NCBI RefSeq assembly: GCF_902713425.1
Contig: NC_081201.1
Coordinates: forward strand, 15,534,862-15,598,861
Origin: Acipenser ruthenus
Taxonomy: Eukaryota > Chordata > Actinopteri > Acipenseriformes > Acipenseridae
DNA length: 64,000 nucleotides
Direction: 5' to 3'
This document shows positions 9,405-19,334 of the stretch, in pieces. The notes below the pieces were generated by a model. That model ran no database searches and was not told the origin of the DNA. It saw only the letters and a program-made list of their open reading frames with translations. How positions within the stretch are numbered: position 1 is the stretch's first letter; each line of letters begins with the position of its first letter. Position numbers and translations under genes: made by a program.

Positions 9405-11351
9405 CTATGATTGGGAGGTCGGGACACTCTTCCTACTCTTAGCTCTACGCTTGCTTCGAGGGGGCTTGGGCTTATTTGCAACTCCCATCACCCCTGAGAA
9501 GGTACTCACTGCTGCCTCGTCCAAGAAGGCACCGTCTTTATATGCACAGTACTTGGAGTTGTTGGGGCTATTCAACTCCCCACAAGGTAAGTCTGGTGGA
9601 ACTTGCTCAGGGCCCCTCGGAACGTGTGGGTCAGCTTTGTCCTGGGGGGGGGTTATGACAGACAGCATTCTTTGGCTGTTACCGTCTGTTGAATTGGAGC
9701 TGTTAGCAGACTTCTGGCTTACCGCGTCCAGGGGTATTCCCATGTCCTCCAGTGCTGTATCTAGGAGGACCTCTAGGGGGCCCCTGGTTTTGCCCATACA
9801 AGGGAGGGGGTCAAGGATGCTTTGAAGGGAGGCCCTTCGCTTGAAGAGGGTCATTGCTACCGAGGTACTGCTGGTCAGGGAGGGTGTTGACCCCGACCTC
9901 TCCCTCGGTGCATTAGTGAACACCTCTTCTGCGAGGTGTGCTAGGGTTTGTGCCAACGACTGGGAAGGCTGGCTGGGGATGCCCTGGCTGGCTGCTACCT
10001 GCCCACTAGGCGGCAGTGTAGCCGTCCCACTCGCCTCCGTCTCTGCCTGCGAGGGCAAGACTGGGGACTTTGTGTGGACATTAGCTGGTTTTGGATCTAT
10101 GGGGGCCACCTGCAACTTGCTGTCTTTGATCCTGATCTTCTTTCTTTTCCCCCCCTCGTCTCTACCCTTTCTTTTCCCCACCCTCTGCTGGTTCTTCACT
10201 CCCTTCCCCTCCTTCTCACTCTCACTTTCACTGTCGCTTTCGCTTTCCTCCCCCACGGACTCAATCCTTATGGCGTCATAACGAGAGCCGAGGGGGAGTG
10301 CTGGCGCTGAGAGGGCCCTACTCAGGGGGGGGCCGCTGCTGGGTCCGGGCTCCCTCCCTGCCTCGTGTTCTGCATCAGAGGAGCTACTGGAGGAGCTAGT
10401 GGAGTGGCTGTTGTACTCTCTCTCTGGGCTGGGGGAAGGGGTCCTCGTAAAACGGGACATGTCTCGGGGGCGGGGGGGTGAGGGGGGTGCTGGTGATGAT
10501 GGTGGTGCTGGAGTCTGGGTCTTGGATACTGTTGGTGGTGATGTGGACTGATCTTTGTTACTTGCTCCCTCTTCCTGCTCAGGCCTAGGCTTGTTCGTGT
10601 TTGCCTTGCTGGCTCTGGCCATGTTGGCATAGGAAGAGGGGCAGTCCTTAAACAGGTGCCCCTTCTTTCCACACAAATTGCACTGCCTCTCTTCTCTGCA
10701 GTGGCTGGTCTCGTGGGGGGCGCCGCAGTTCCTGCACTTGACTACAGTACACGCGGCCGCCAGGTGTCCTAATTCCCCACATTTCCTGCAGAGTTTTGGC
10801 ATCCCATTATAGAATACCAGCCCTCTGTTGGGCCCTAACACTATGGAGTTTGGAATGTGGCGGACGCCTCCAATGCCCGATGGATCAACATTAAGGCGTA
10901 CCAGCCACTTTCTGGCTCCTGTCCAAACCCCATCTTCATCTGTAATTTTCCTCCCTTCTGATGACACCCTCCCATAGCGGTTAAGCCATGTTGTAATATC
11001 ATAGTCGCTAACAGCCTCATTGAAAAATTGGACAGTAACAACTTTCATTTCTCTGTCTGTCAGTGCATCCACACAAAATTCTTTGTATGGAGCGAGATAT
11101 TTATTCTCCCCCCAAAAGGACCACATTTCTTGTAACTTTTGGGGGTTCCTAAAACTGACCTCAAACACTTCCTTAAGCCCTGGCAATTTCACCAAACAAT
11201 TCAAGTCAGAAGGGGAAAAACCCATACCCCTCTGAAGAATGGTCCGGCTGAACTCCAGTCTCGTCAGTCCTGGTTCCGTTTCCTCTTGCTGGGTCCTTGT
11301 GAAGCGCACCGCATTGTGCCTCCTAGTCTCCTGGGTTGGCCGGAACGCCAT
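9405..11351 (-). CDS. A2 ORF1: nucleocapsid-like RNA-binding protein with three CCHC knuckles, 648 aa
   Basis: Expected to bind element RNA and assist integration. Residues 1-180 form a conserved N-terminal domain (HNAVRFTRTQ, LEFSRTILQRGMGF, VVTVQFFNEAVSDYDI, HIPNSIVLGPNRG) shared with the K elements. Three zinc knuckles follow: C188-C191-H196-C201, C206-C209-H213-C218 and C224-C227-H232-C237. The remainder is low complexity: Pro/Ser-rich, a Ser tract, an acidic SESESE stretch, a Lys-rich block and a basic C-terminus (RSKRRAKSRK), plausibly a nuclear signal. Start at MAFRPTQ is the first ATG in frame. It resembles retroviral Gag only in its zinc knuckles. Confidence 0.92.
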   Translation of the reverse strand: MAFRPTQETRRHNAVRFTRTQQEETEPGLTRLEFSRTILQRGMGFSPSDLNCLVKLPGLKEVFEVSFRNPQKLQEMWSFWGENKYLAPYKEFCVDALTDREMKVVTVQFFNEAVSDYDITTWLNRYGRVSSEGRKITDEDGVWTGARKWLVRLNVDPSGIGGVRHIPNSIVLGPNRGLVFYNGMPKLCRKCGELGHLAAACTVVKCRNCGAPHETSHCREERQCNLCGKKGHLFKDCPSSYANMARASKANTNKPRPEQEEGASNKDQSTSPPTVSKTQTPAPPSSPAPPSPPRPRDMSRFTRTPSPSPEREYNSHSTSSSSSSSDAEHEAGREPGPSSGPPLSRALSAPALPLGSRYDAIRIESVGEESESDSESESEKEGKGVKNQQRVGKRKGRDEGGKRKKIRIKDSKLQVAPIDPKPANVHTKSPVLPSQAETEASGTATLPPSGQVAASQGIPSQPSQSLAQTLAHLAEEVFTNAPRERSGSTPSLTSSTSVAMTLFKRRASLQSILDPLPCMGKTRGPLEVLLDTALEDMGIPLDAVSQKSANSSNSTDGNSQRMLSVITPPQDKADPHVPRGPEQVPPDLPCGELNSPNNSKYCAYKDGAFLDEAAVSTFSGVMGVANKPKPPRSKRRAKSRKSVPTSQS

Positions 11352-12043
11352 CCTTCAGCTGGCTCCTCCGATTGGGGTGGGAGAAGCCTCTGGACGTCCG
11401 GGTTGTCTCTCTCTACGGAAAAGAAACAACGTAAGCAGCAAATCTGGGCAGTTGAAGGAACTATTACTTTAGTCCCTGAGGAGATGGTCGCCTCGCAAGA
11501 GGGACCCCCTCCCCAGGTGAACGGTGTCCTTCCCTGGCGGAGTAGGGGGCGCTGCTTGGCACCGAGACCACGTAGGAAGAATCGTGGCTGTGACGCCTCC
11601 TCGGGGTCCGGGGCCGCCCTCTGCTCCTCCCAGATGGCGCCCTCTGCTGGGCGCCTGCTGCTCTCTCGGTCTGGATCTCGATTGCAATCAAGGGCTGGGG
11701 ATGAGGTCGTCTAGGTCATCAAAGGGTCCTCAAAGGTCGTCTGGATGGTAGGTCCTCCTTCTCTCTAACTCCAGGAACGTCTGGAAAAGCCTGAAAAAGA
11801 AAAAAACTGGAACCGCCTGAAAAGGAAAAAACTGCTCTCAACAGTCAACAAAATCTTGAAAGACCCTCGGCCTGGATTGGGCAAGCCAAAACCAGACTGA
11901 GCATTAGTCTTCCAAAAAGTTGCCGAGCTGAAGAAAGCCAGTCAAAAATAAAAAAAAAATTCTGTTCCTCCTCACCCGAACAAACCTCTCACAGACCCTC
12001 GGAGGGAGCGGGCAATGCCACTACCCTCTAAGCCTTAGTCTTA
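11352..12043 (-). other. Family A 5' UTR
   Basis: About 690 bp between the U5 junction and the ORF1 ATG, nearly identical in A2, A3 and A5. It begins TAAGACTAAGGCTTAGAGGG in A2 (A3 and A5 have one extra G), where CTAAG and CTTAG could pair. A short direct repeat of about 25 bp (CTGGAACCGCCTGAAAAG-like on the plus strand) lies near 11793-11835. The ORF1-proximal half is GC rich. Open frames here are not conserved as proteins. No promoter motif was recognised. Confidence 0.75.
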
Positions 12044-12079
12044 GAAAGATTTATTCGAACTGAAGAGAAGCCAGAGTGT
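12044..12079 (-). pseudogene. RNU5: U5 snRNA 5' arm (nt 1-36), interrupted by A2
   Basis: Minus strand ACACTCTGGCTTCTCTTCAG plus TTCGAATAAATCTTTC matches U5 nt 1-36. It stops exactly before loop I (GCCTTTTAC), where A2 begins. Confidence 0.93.
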
Positions 12080-12515
12080 GGTTTTACTGGTAGCCCAGCC
12101 CTTCCGGCCAGCCCAAAGGCCTTCTCCTCTACCCGGCGGCAATTCCAAACAAAACCAAACAAAACAGGGAACTCTTCCCAAAACGCAAGTGCCGTTCGGT
12201 CCCGGCAAAGGGGCGCTTTGCTGCTGCCGCCTTGAAAGAGAGGGCTCCTTGCCCCACTAAACAGCTCTGTTTCTGCTTTACCGCTGCGCTCTTCCTCCTC
12301 CTCCCACGAGCGCAAGGCCTTCTGGGTACACTGGCCTGCTGCGTGAGCAGAGCAGGCTGTCCATCAGTTAGGCAGACCTGCCTGCCTGCCTGCCTGCCTT
12401 ATTTGGAACAAACAAACAAACAACAACAAAAAGAGCGGGAAAAAATACAACCCAGAAAAAGGGAGAGGGAGAGGCTGGCTCTCTCTCTCTCTCTCACTCT
12501 TTTTTGACCTTTCTT
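12080..12515 (-). promoter_or_regulatory. U2-U5 spacer with U5 promoter
   Basis: Contains an SPH/ZNF143-like motif (TACCCAGAAGGCCTTGCG, minus strand) at 12311-12328, ~235 bp upstream of the U5 start, the usual distal-element distance. A GCAGGCAGG repeat, an A-rich AAACAAAC run (plus strand) and a CT tract follow towards the U2 3' end. No coding potential. Confidence 0.65.
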
Positions 12516-12665
12516 GTGCACCGTTCCCAGAGGTACTGCAATACCGGGTCGATGCGTGGCGTGGACGGAGCAAGCCCCGGTTCCATCTCCTGCTTCCAAA
12601 AATCAATTTAATAGACGGGTCCCCCTATGGGGGACATATCAGATATTAAACTGATAAGAACAGAT
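12516..12665 (-). pseudogene. RNU2: U2 snRNA 3' part (nt ~38 to the 3' end) after K2
   Basis: Minus strand ATCTGTTCTTATCAG, stem-loop IIb-like GTCCCCCATAGGGGGAC with one change, Sm site ATTTTTGG, then the 3' stem-loops ending CGGTGCAC. It directly follows the K2 oligo(A) tail. Confidence 0.93.
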
Positions 12666-13134
12666 TTTTTTTTTTTTTCAATTTTATTTTTCCATCAGGA
12701 AAAGACAAATACAAACAAATTAACGAAAACAAAAATTTCAAAACATAAAATAAAGAACAAAATGATACATATATATCAATTTCAATAAATAAATACACTC
12801 AATACATGAACTATGCATAAAATCAATATTTTCAATTCATTATATGCAATAAAATATCAATAAATACATTAAATACATATCAAGTGAATAAAAAAACTAA
12901 TACCTGTATAAAGACTTTCATTCCACTGCAGTTCTTTAAAATCAATTCAATACAATACACTTAAATCAATTCAGACAGTACAATAAAATACAATTCAAAA
13001 ATACAATAAAATACAATCAAAACAATTTAAAGTAACAAAAAAAAATCAGTAAAAAACTAAACAAATCAAAAGCTATTACATTTGTTCACCTCAGAACACC
13101 TCTACAAAAACACTTCATCCCCTAGATATAGGAC

Positions 13135-16100
13135 TCATGAACCACCATAACCCTGGAACACCCTCCATCGATGACGGGCACAATGTACACCTTCTACAAG
13201 CGAATCCCTGGCGTAGTAGTCCTTCATCAGGTGTAAGGCAAGCCGGATTGTATCGGCACTGGACAGCAGCTCCCTCTTGAGGACACACCGGTTCCTGGCT
13301 TTCCATATTGCATCTTTTATGCAATTTAAAAAAGTCCATAAAACAATCCATTCTTTTCTGTTCATAGCCACCGGGTGTATGCCATAGGCAATCATTTCAT
13401 AGTCCAGGGAGCCGCCGCCCAGGAGCTGGCTTATCCACGCTCTTGCCTCTCTCCAGATCTTCTTGGAGGAACGACACTCCCAAAACCGATGCCTGATGGT
13501 TTCTTCTGCCCCACAACCCTCCATCGGGCATCTAGGGGTCTTTGCCAGGGACCGCTTGTACATTACCGATCGAACAGGAAGGACATCGTGCACCGTCTGC
13601 CACGCCAGATCTTTATGGTGATTCAGAAGTCTAGGATGAGCCACATCTTTCCAAATCCTCTCCACCACAGCTTGAGGGTACTGCCCCACCGGACACATCT
13701 GGGTTCTATGGTGAACAAAACCAGTTACTTTTTTAAAATCTTTCCACATTTCCGGTTCTATGGTTGCCAAGTCATTTGCTTTTAAAAACTTTTTAATAGA
13801 CATGTAACAAGGCACATTCCACGCTGTAGGCACTCCCAAGGCAGGTTTAAAAAGCTTTAAAACTCTTAAACCCCACCCAAGATAAAAGCGTGTAAAAAAG
13901 GAAGCTTTAGTAAAACCAAACAAACATGCCTCTACATGAACTGCAGTGTACTTTAACCATAAAATCAAGTTAAAATCAGGAAAATTCTTACCACCGTAAG
14001 GCTTGTCTTTGTACAGTACTGTCCTTTTGACTCTTTCACACTTTGTTTTCCAGAAAAAAATGCATTGTTTTCATGATTAAAATCCTTAAAAAACACTCCT
14101 TGGTGGTGGAAACACAACAGCAATATATAAAAGCATGGGTAAAATCACCGAACGGACAATTAAAACTTTCCCTTCCATTGTTAGTTCCCTCAAGCTCCAA
14201 TACCCCAGCTTCTGTGTTACTCTCCCACCCACATCCTCCCAATTTTTAAAACCAGACCTTTTTCTATCGAATTTTAAACCTAAAATTTTGATAAAATCAT
14301 GTTTAAAATTCAGGTCAACCTGGGGAGCAGGCACCCACTCGCCATACAGCATATACTCACTCTTGTTCACATTCAATCTGGATCCAGACGCACCACAAAA
14401 CACTTTAGTATGATCCATAGCCCTGTAAATAGAAAAATCATCAACACACAATACAGTCACGTCATCCATATACAGCAAACACTTACTCTGCTCCCCACCG
14501 CTGCCTGGTAAAAACATGCCGGTTAAAAGTGTGTCATTTCTTAAAAGGTTTGCCAGGGGCTCCATACAACAAATAAAAAGCAGGGGCGAGAGCGGACAGC
14601 CTTGTCTTACTCCACTTAAAACCTGCACTGACTCAGATAGATCACCATTAATCAAAATCCTACTGCCAATTTCCCTATACAAAATTTGGATCCAATTAAT
14701 TACATTTTTAGGAAAACCCATCTGCGCCAGTACAGCCAACATGTATTTGTGCGCAATCCTGTCGTACGCTTTCTCTAAATCCAAATTCAAAATACACAAT
14801 TTATTCTTCCTCTCCAGTGCAAACTGGATGGAATCTCTAATCAACATAAGACTGTCCGCTATCCTCCTCCCTGGCACTGCACACACTTGATCAGGGTGGA
14901 TCACTGAACCAATGACCCCCCCGATCCTAACCATTATAATCTTAGCAAATAATTTATAATCTGTGTTTAAAAGGTTTATGGGTCTCCAGTTTTTCAAATC
15001 CTTCCTATCTTCTTTTTTAAATAAAAGTGTAATAACCCCCTGCCTGAGGGACAATGGCATCTTTCCTTTTTTAAAAAAAATCTCTAAAAAGTTCTAAAAT
15101 GTCCATTTTTAAAATATCCCAAAATTTCCAATAAAATTCAACCGGCAATCCATCATTTCCTGGAGTCTTATTTGTTTTAAAATCTTTTATTGCTCCTTCT
15201 AATTCCTCCATCTTTATTTCTTCACCCATGCACTCCTTCTCCTCCTCCGATAAAACCTTGCTCACACCTTTCAATAAAACCTTTTAAATTATTCTCATCA
15301 ACTACTTTCTCATTAAAAAGTTCCTTATAAAATTCCTCAGCAATTTAGATTCATTTCCTCTTTGGATTCTTTTAAAACACCATCTTTATTTTTTAAACCA
15401 CACATTACCTTGTTGTTTTCCACCACCTTTTTAAAAAAGAACCTAGAACACACTTCATTGTGCTCCACATGCTCGACCCTACTGAGATAAATAATTGTTT
15501 TGCTTTTCTCCTCAGATCTTTCATTTTTTGTTTGACCGTCCGAATCTCTCGTCCTACCTCAAAACCAGCTCGCAAAAAGGTGTACAACCTTTGCAGCCTG
15601 TATTGTAGCCCTGCATACCTTTTTTCTCCTTTTAAAACCTTTTCCCTCCCCACTTTAATAAAAAATTCCCTACTCTTCACTTTCATCACCTCCCACCATT
15701 CAGACACAGACTCACACATCTCTTTCAACGTGCTCCATTCGTTATAACACTGTCTGAACCTTTCACACACTCTCTCATCCTCTAGCAGCTTCACATTCAA
15801 CTTCCATACACCCCTTCCAACAGTCACAGGCACTCCACAATCAAGCCTGGCACACAATAAAACATGGTCGGAATAAAACACTGGGTCTAAAATGAACTGG
15901 CTACATTTAAAATCTTTGGATAGAAACATAAAATCAATACGTGATTTTCTGTCCTCCTGTGCGTTAAACCAAGTGTGCCCACTTTCACCCGGGTGCAAAC
16001 TTTTAAAAGCATCAATCAAATTAAAATCCTTTAAAAAGCCTTTTAATAAAATCGATGTTTTGTCCAGCTTCACCTCCCCACTCACACCACCCTTATCCTG

Positions 16101-16461
16101 TGCTGCTAAAGTTGTATTAAAATCCCCTCCCAACACCACTGATTTGGTGGAAAGCAGAGCAATACCAATCCTCTCAAACATCTCAAACCTTTCGTTCTTA
16201 TCAGGTGAGGCGTACACATTTATCAAGTTTATTTCTTTATTCATATATAAAATCCGGACCAGCATTGCTCTGCCGTCCACCAAAACCTCTTTCCCTTTAA
16301 AAACGATATTCTTATTTTTAAAAAGTATCCCCACACCACCATTCCTATTCTCATTCATACCAGACCAGCAAGACTTCCCATACACCCATTTCTTTTCTAA
16401 CTTGATAAATTGACAACACCATTACGGCCACAACGATTATACACCTTATTAACCCAGCCAT
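13135..16461 (-). pseudogene. K2 ORF2 (endonuclease/RT), several frameshifts
   Basis: Frame begins MAGLIRCIIVVAVMVLSI, then a ~120-bp deletion removes the first two endonuclease motifs (NVRS and LQEC) and shifts frame; reading resumes KLEKKWVYGKSCWSG. Later parts include LINVYASPDKNER, GGDFNTTL, SRIDFMFL, FYSDHVLL (to 15405), then RT NWRPINLLN, NLDLEKAYDRIAHKYM, GVRQGCPLSPLLF and LYMDDVTVL (14086-15060), and a C-terminal block with CX4CX7HX4C (CPMEGCGAEETIRHRFWEC) in 13135-13968. Loss of two endonuclease motifs makes this copy dead. Confidence 0.88.
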
Positions 16462-16466
16462 CATTA

Positions 16467-17801
16467 CTATTTTTTAGTTTTTTCCCCTTTCCCTTTAACT
16501 TTACCCATAGCTTTACCTCTCATTTGTGTCACCTCTGCCAATTGTGTTACCGCATCGTCTACCAAAAAACTCCATTCCTCTCCCTCTATGGTTGCTGGCA
16601 CATAGCTCTCGCCACTTTCAGAGCTCTGAGGAGAAAAGCAATGCTCCCCCACGCCCGGGTCCTGTGGATAATCCGCAATTGCCACTCTTTGTTTTTCTCC
16701 CTTTTTTCCCCCTCCACCATTTTCCTTTTCTTTCTTAAATTTTGAGTCACCTCCATCTCACTCCCCTCAGTTTCCTCTACTATTTCTCCCTCCTCCTCTT
16801 CCTCCTCACTAATATCAGAAAGATCACACACATTTGTGCTTGAGGAAGGTGACACCAATAAATCCTCCCTTAAATCTACCACCTCCCTCTCTTCCCTACC
16901 ACCAGGGTTCACTCTCCCCCCCTTCTTTTACCTGCACCTCCCCCACCACAGGAACTACTGCCACATCACCACTCACTCCACTCCTCCCCCACCACTGAAG
17001 TTACTGCCACATCATCTTTCCCATCCACCTGGGCCTCCATTTTGTTTGCAGTTTTGTCTTTTCTTAATCTGTTTGCAAATGATTTCAGGACAATCCCTAA
17101 AAACATGATCATCCTTTCCACACAAATTGCAATTTTTCTTTTCTCTGCACTGAGAAGTGAGATGTCCCTCCTGATTACAGTTTTTACACCGAACCTCTGT
17201 GCAGGCCTCTGCCAGGTGTCCCAATTTGCCACAATTTCTGCACAGTTTTGGTTGACCCTGATAATACACAAACCCCCTATTCCCACCCAGTGCTATATCT
17301 GAGGGGATATGTTGGTAGCCATCATATCCCCTCTCACTCGGTCTGAGTTTCACCAAAACCCGCCAAGCTCCATTCCAAATCCCATCCGCATCTGTCACCT
17401 TCACCGGACTCCTCTTTACCTCACAATACTGTGCCACCCATGTGTGAATATCCCCCCCCTGAAACCATCTCATTGAACATTTTCATCACCACCATTCTAA
17501 CACTATTATCTACTAAACTCTCTATATTAAACTTGCACACAGTTTCGGAGTCCTTCTGATTCTCCACCCTCACAAAGAAACTCCGAAACACATCCTCAGA
17601 CCTAAAACTAACATCCCACGAACTACCATTACCCAGTGCAATTATACAATTAATTTCATCCACCTTAAACCCCAAAGCCTTCTGCAAAAACAACCTACTC
17701 ATCTCTAACCTACTCATATCTATTCTATCCTCACCAACAGTAAAATGCCTCTTCAAACTAACCCTCACACAACAATGACGACGCACACTAAACCTAGACA
17801 T
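16467..17801 (-). pseudogene. K2 ORF1 (three CCHC knuckles), frameshifted
   Basis: Start chosen at MSRFSVRRHCC, matching K1. The conserved N-terminal domain runs to about 17455, where a C homopolymer marks a frameshift. The next frame has IPSDIALGGNRGF and knuckles CRNCGKLGHLAEAC, CKNCNQEGHLTSQC and CNLCGKDDHVFRDC. The tail is acidic (SDISEEEEEEGE) then Lys-rich, spread over at least two more frames. ORF2 starts ~6 nt downstream of the final stop. Confidence 0.85.
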
Positions 17802-18023
17802 CTTCAACAAAACAACTACAACACACTACCCAGAAAAAAATTACACAAATAAAAGAAAAAACACCAGCGCCCACTAGGGGGCCTTACCCCTCCGAGAAAC
17901 ACCACCAATCCACTCCCTTTCACGAACACGCCTCTCCAAAAAAATCTGTCAAATAAATATTATTATTAATAAATTACGCACACCACCTGCGCTCCCTCCC
18001 AACACTCCAATCGCTCCCAAACT

Positions 18024-18060
18024 CGAAAGATTTTTTCGAACTCAAGAGAAGCCAGAGTGT
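18024..18060 (-). pseudogene. RNU5: U5 snRNA 5' arm (nt 1-37) abutting K2
   Basis: ACACTCTGGCTTCTCTTGAG then TTCGAAAAAATCTTTCG: U5 nt 1-37 with two substitutions. It breaks at loop I within one nucleotide of the family A junction, yet is followed by a K-type element. The rest of this U5 and the next U2 5' arm are missing. Confidence 0.88.
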
Positions 18061-18394
18061 GGCTTTACTGGCAGCCCAGCCCTTCCGGCCGGCCCAAAGG
18101 CCTTCTCCTCTACCCGGCGGCAAAGCCAAACAAAACAAAACAAAACAAAACAGGGAACGCTTCCCAAAACGCAAGTGCCGTTCGGTCCCGGCAAAGGGGC
18201 GCTTTGCTGCTGCCGCCTTGAAAGCAAGGGCTCCTTGCCCCACTAAACAGCTCTGTTTCTCCTTCTCCCACGAGCGCAAGGCCTTCTGGGTACATTGGCC
18301 TGCTGCGTGACCAGAGCAGGCTGTCCATCAATTAGGCAGACCTGCCTGCCTGCCTGCCTTATTTGGAACAAACAAACAAACAAAAAACAACAAA

Positions 18395-18659
18395 GCAGTG
18401 GTGTGGAGTAGTGGTTAGGGCTCTGGACTCTTGACCGGAGGGTTGTGGGTTCAATCCCCAGTGGGGGACGCTGCTGTTGTACCCTTGAGCAAGGTACTTT
18501 ACCTAGATTGCTCTAGTAAAAACCCAACTGTATAAATGGGTAATTGTATGTAAAATAATGTGATATCTGTGTAATGTGAAATAATGTATAATGTGATATC
18601 TTGTAACAATTGTAAGTCGCCCTGGATAAGGGCGTCTGCTAAGAAATAAATAATAATAA
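18395..18659 (+). mobile_element. tRNA-derived SINE with an L2-like tail
   Basis: Head starts GCAGTGGTGTGGAGTAGTGG, with an A-box-like GTGGTTAGGGCTC and a B box GGTTCAATCCC at 18448-18458. The tail GTCGCCCTGGATAAGGGCG is the widely shared fish SINE/L2 3' end, followed by (AATAA)n. It sits in an A/C-rich part of the spacer, with possible short duplications (AACAAA) on both sides. About 265 bp, apparently full length, opposite in orientation to everything else. Confidence 0.88.
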
Positions 18660-18710
18660 CAAAAAGAGCGGGAAAAATACAACCCAGAAAAAGGGAGAGG
18701 GAGAGGCTGG

Positions 18711-18711
18711 C

Positions 18712-18750
<39 letters not shown>

Positions 18751-18770
18751 CTCTCTCTCTCTCTCTCACT
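18711..18770. repeat. CTTT/CT microsatellite downstream of U2
   Basis: (CTTT)n running into (CT)n on the plus strand, ~20 bp past the U2 3' end. CT tracts lie at the same position in the other units (for example 12479-12500 and 44356-44392). Confidence 0.9.
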
Positions 18771-18787
18771 CTTTTTTTACCTTTCTT

Positions 18788-18939
18788 GTGCACCGTTCCC
18801 AGAGGTACTGCAATACCGGGTCGATGCGTGGAGTGGACGGAGCAAGCCCCGGTTCCATCTCCTGCTTCCAAAAATCAATTTAATATAGACGGGTGCCCCT
18901 ATGGGGGACGTATCAGATATTAAACTGATAAGAACAGAT
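18788..18939 (-). pseudogene. RNU2: U2 snRNA 3' part (nt ~38 to the end) after K3
   Basis: ATCTGTTCTTATCAG through Sm site ATTTTTGG to CGGTGCAC, directly after the K3 A-rich tail. Pairs with the 5' fragment at 28471-28501 as one split gene. Confidence 0.93.
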
Positions 18940-19334
18940 TTTTTTTATTTTATTTTTTTTTAATTATTTTATTCTTCAACAATTATAGATCACAACAACA
19001 AAGTTTTAACTTAAAACACACTAAACACACATTTACAAAACATACTACACAATACAATACATTACAGATTCATTAACAAAATCTCTTTTTACAATCACAT
19101 ACATCAATTGTTCCCAGTAGAACCCTTTACAAAACACCTCACCCTCTAAAAAAAAAAAAAAAAGTCAATGAACCAACAAAACCCTGCATCAGAGGCACAC
19201 TTTCCATCGGTCCCTGGCATACTCGGCTCCTTTTGCACGCACATCTCGGAAATAATAACCCTTTAAGAACATAAGAACATAAGAAAGTTTACAAACGAGA
19301 GGAGGCCATTCAGCCCATCTTGCTCGTTTGGTTG

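Larger units (their letters stand above)
5306..12043 (-). mobile_element. A2: full-length U5-loop-inserted LINE (family A), both ORFs open
   Basis: Complete 6.7 kb non-LTR retrotransposon: 5' UTR (11352-12043), ORF1 (9405-11351), ORF2 (5956-9399) and a 650-bp 3' UTR (5306-5955). Upstream flank is U5 nt 1-36 ending AATAAATCTTTC; downstream flank resumes in U5 at TTTTACTAAAG. No target-site duplication is seen; about 3 nt (GCC) of loop I are absent. There are no LTRs, no integrase and no poly(A). ORF2 has an N-terminal APE-type endonuclease, as in the Tx1, L1 and R1 groups. The best candidate in the window for a recently active copy. Confidence 0.92.
12666..18023 (-). mobile_element. K2: Keno-like LINE with a U5 5' flank and a U2 3' flank
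   Basis: A 5.36 kb element: 5' UTR (17802-18023), ORF1 (16467-17801), ORF2 (13135-16461) and an A-rich 3' UTR (12666-13134) ending in oligo(A) at U2 nt ~38. The 5' sequence GGGAGCGATTGGAGTG resembles the K1/K3 start (GGTTGCGATCGGTAGTG), so the 5' end seems nearly full length. Unlike other K copies it is preceded by U5 nt 1-37, not U2 nt 1-31. Both ORFs carry several frameshifts. Confidence 0.85.
18061..18787 (-). promoter_or_regulatory. U2-U5 spacer with U5 promoter, enlarged by a SINE and a microsatellite
   Basis: Same spacer as the other units, with the SPH-like motif at 18285-18302 (~ -225 to -242 from U5). A SINE at 18395-18659 and an expanded CTTT/CT tract at 18711-18770 lengthen it by ~330 bp. 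Confidence 0.65.

Noticed and set aside
9405-11351. CCHC-bearing ORF1 taken as a retroviral gag
   Set aside because: No LTRs, protease, RNase H or integrase; it is followed by an APE-RT ORF2 and UTRs typical of non-LTR elements.
9451-11751. Several 60-190 aa open frames on the plus strand opposite family A ORF1/5' UTR (repeated near 32921 and 54118)
   Set aside because: They mirror the minus-strand coding and GC-rich UTR sequence, vary with it, and have no recognisable domains.
12516-12665. Functional U2 gene
   Set aside because: Only nt 38 onward is present; no U2 in the window retains both halves without an insertion.
18395-18470. A tRNA gene
   Set aside because: The B box is good, but the region does not close into a tRNA cloverleaf as read, and it continues into a SINE body with an L2-like tail.
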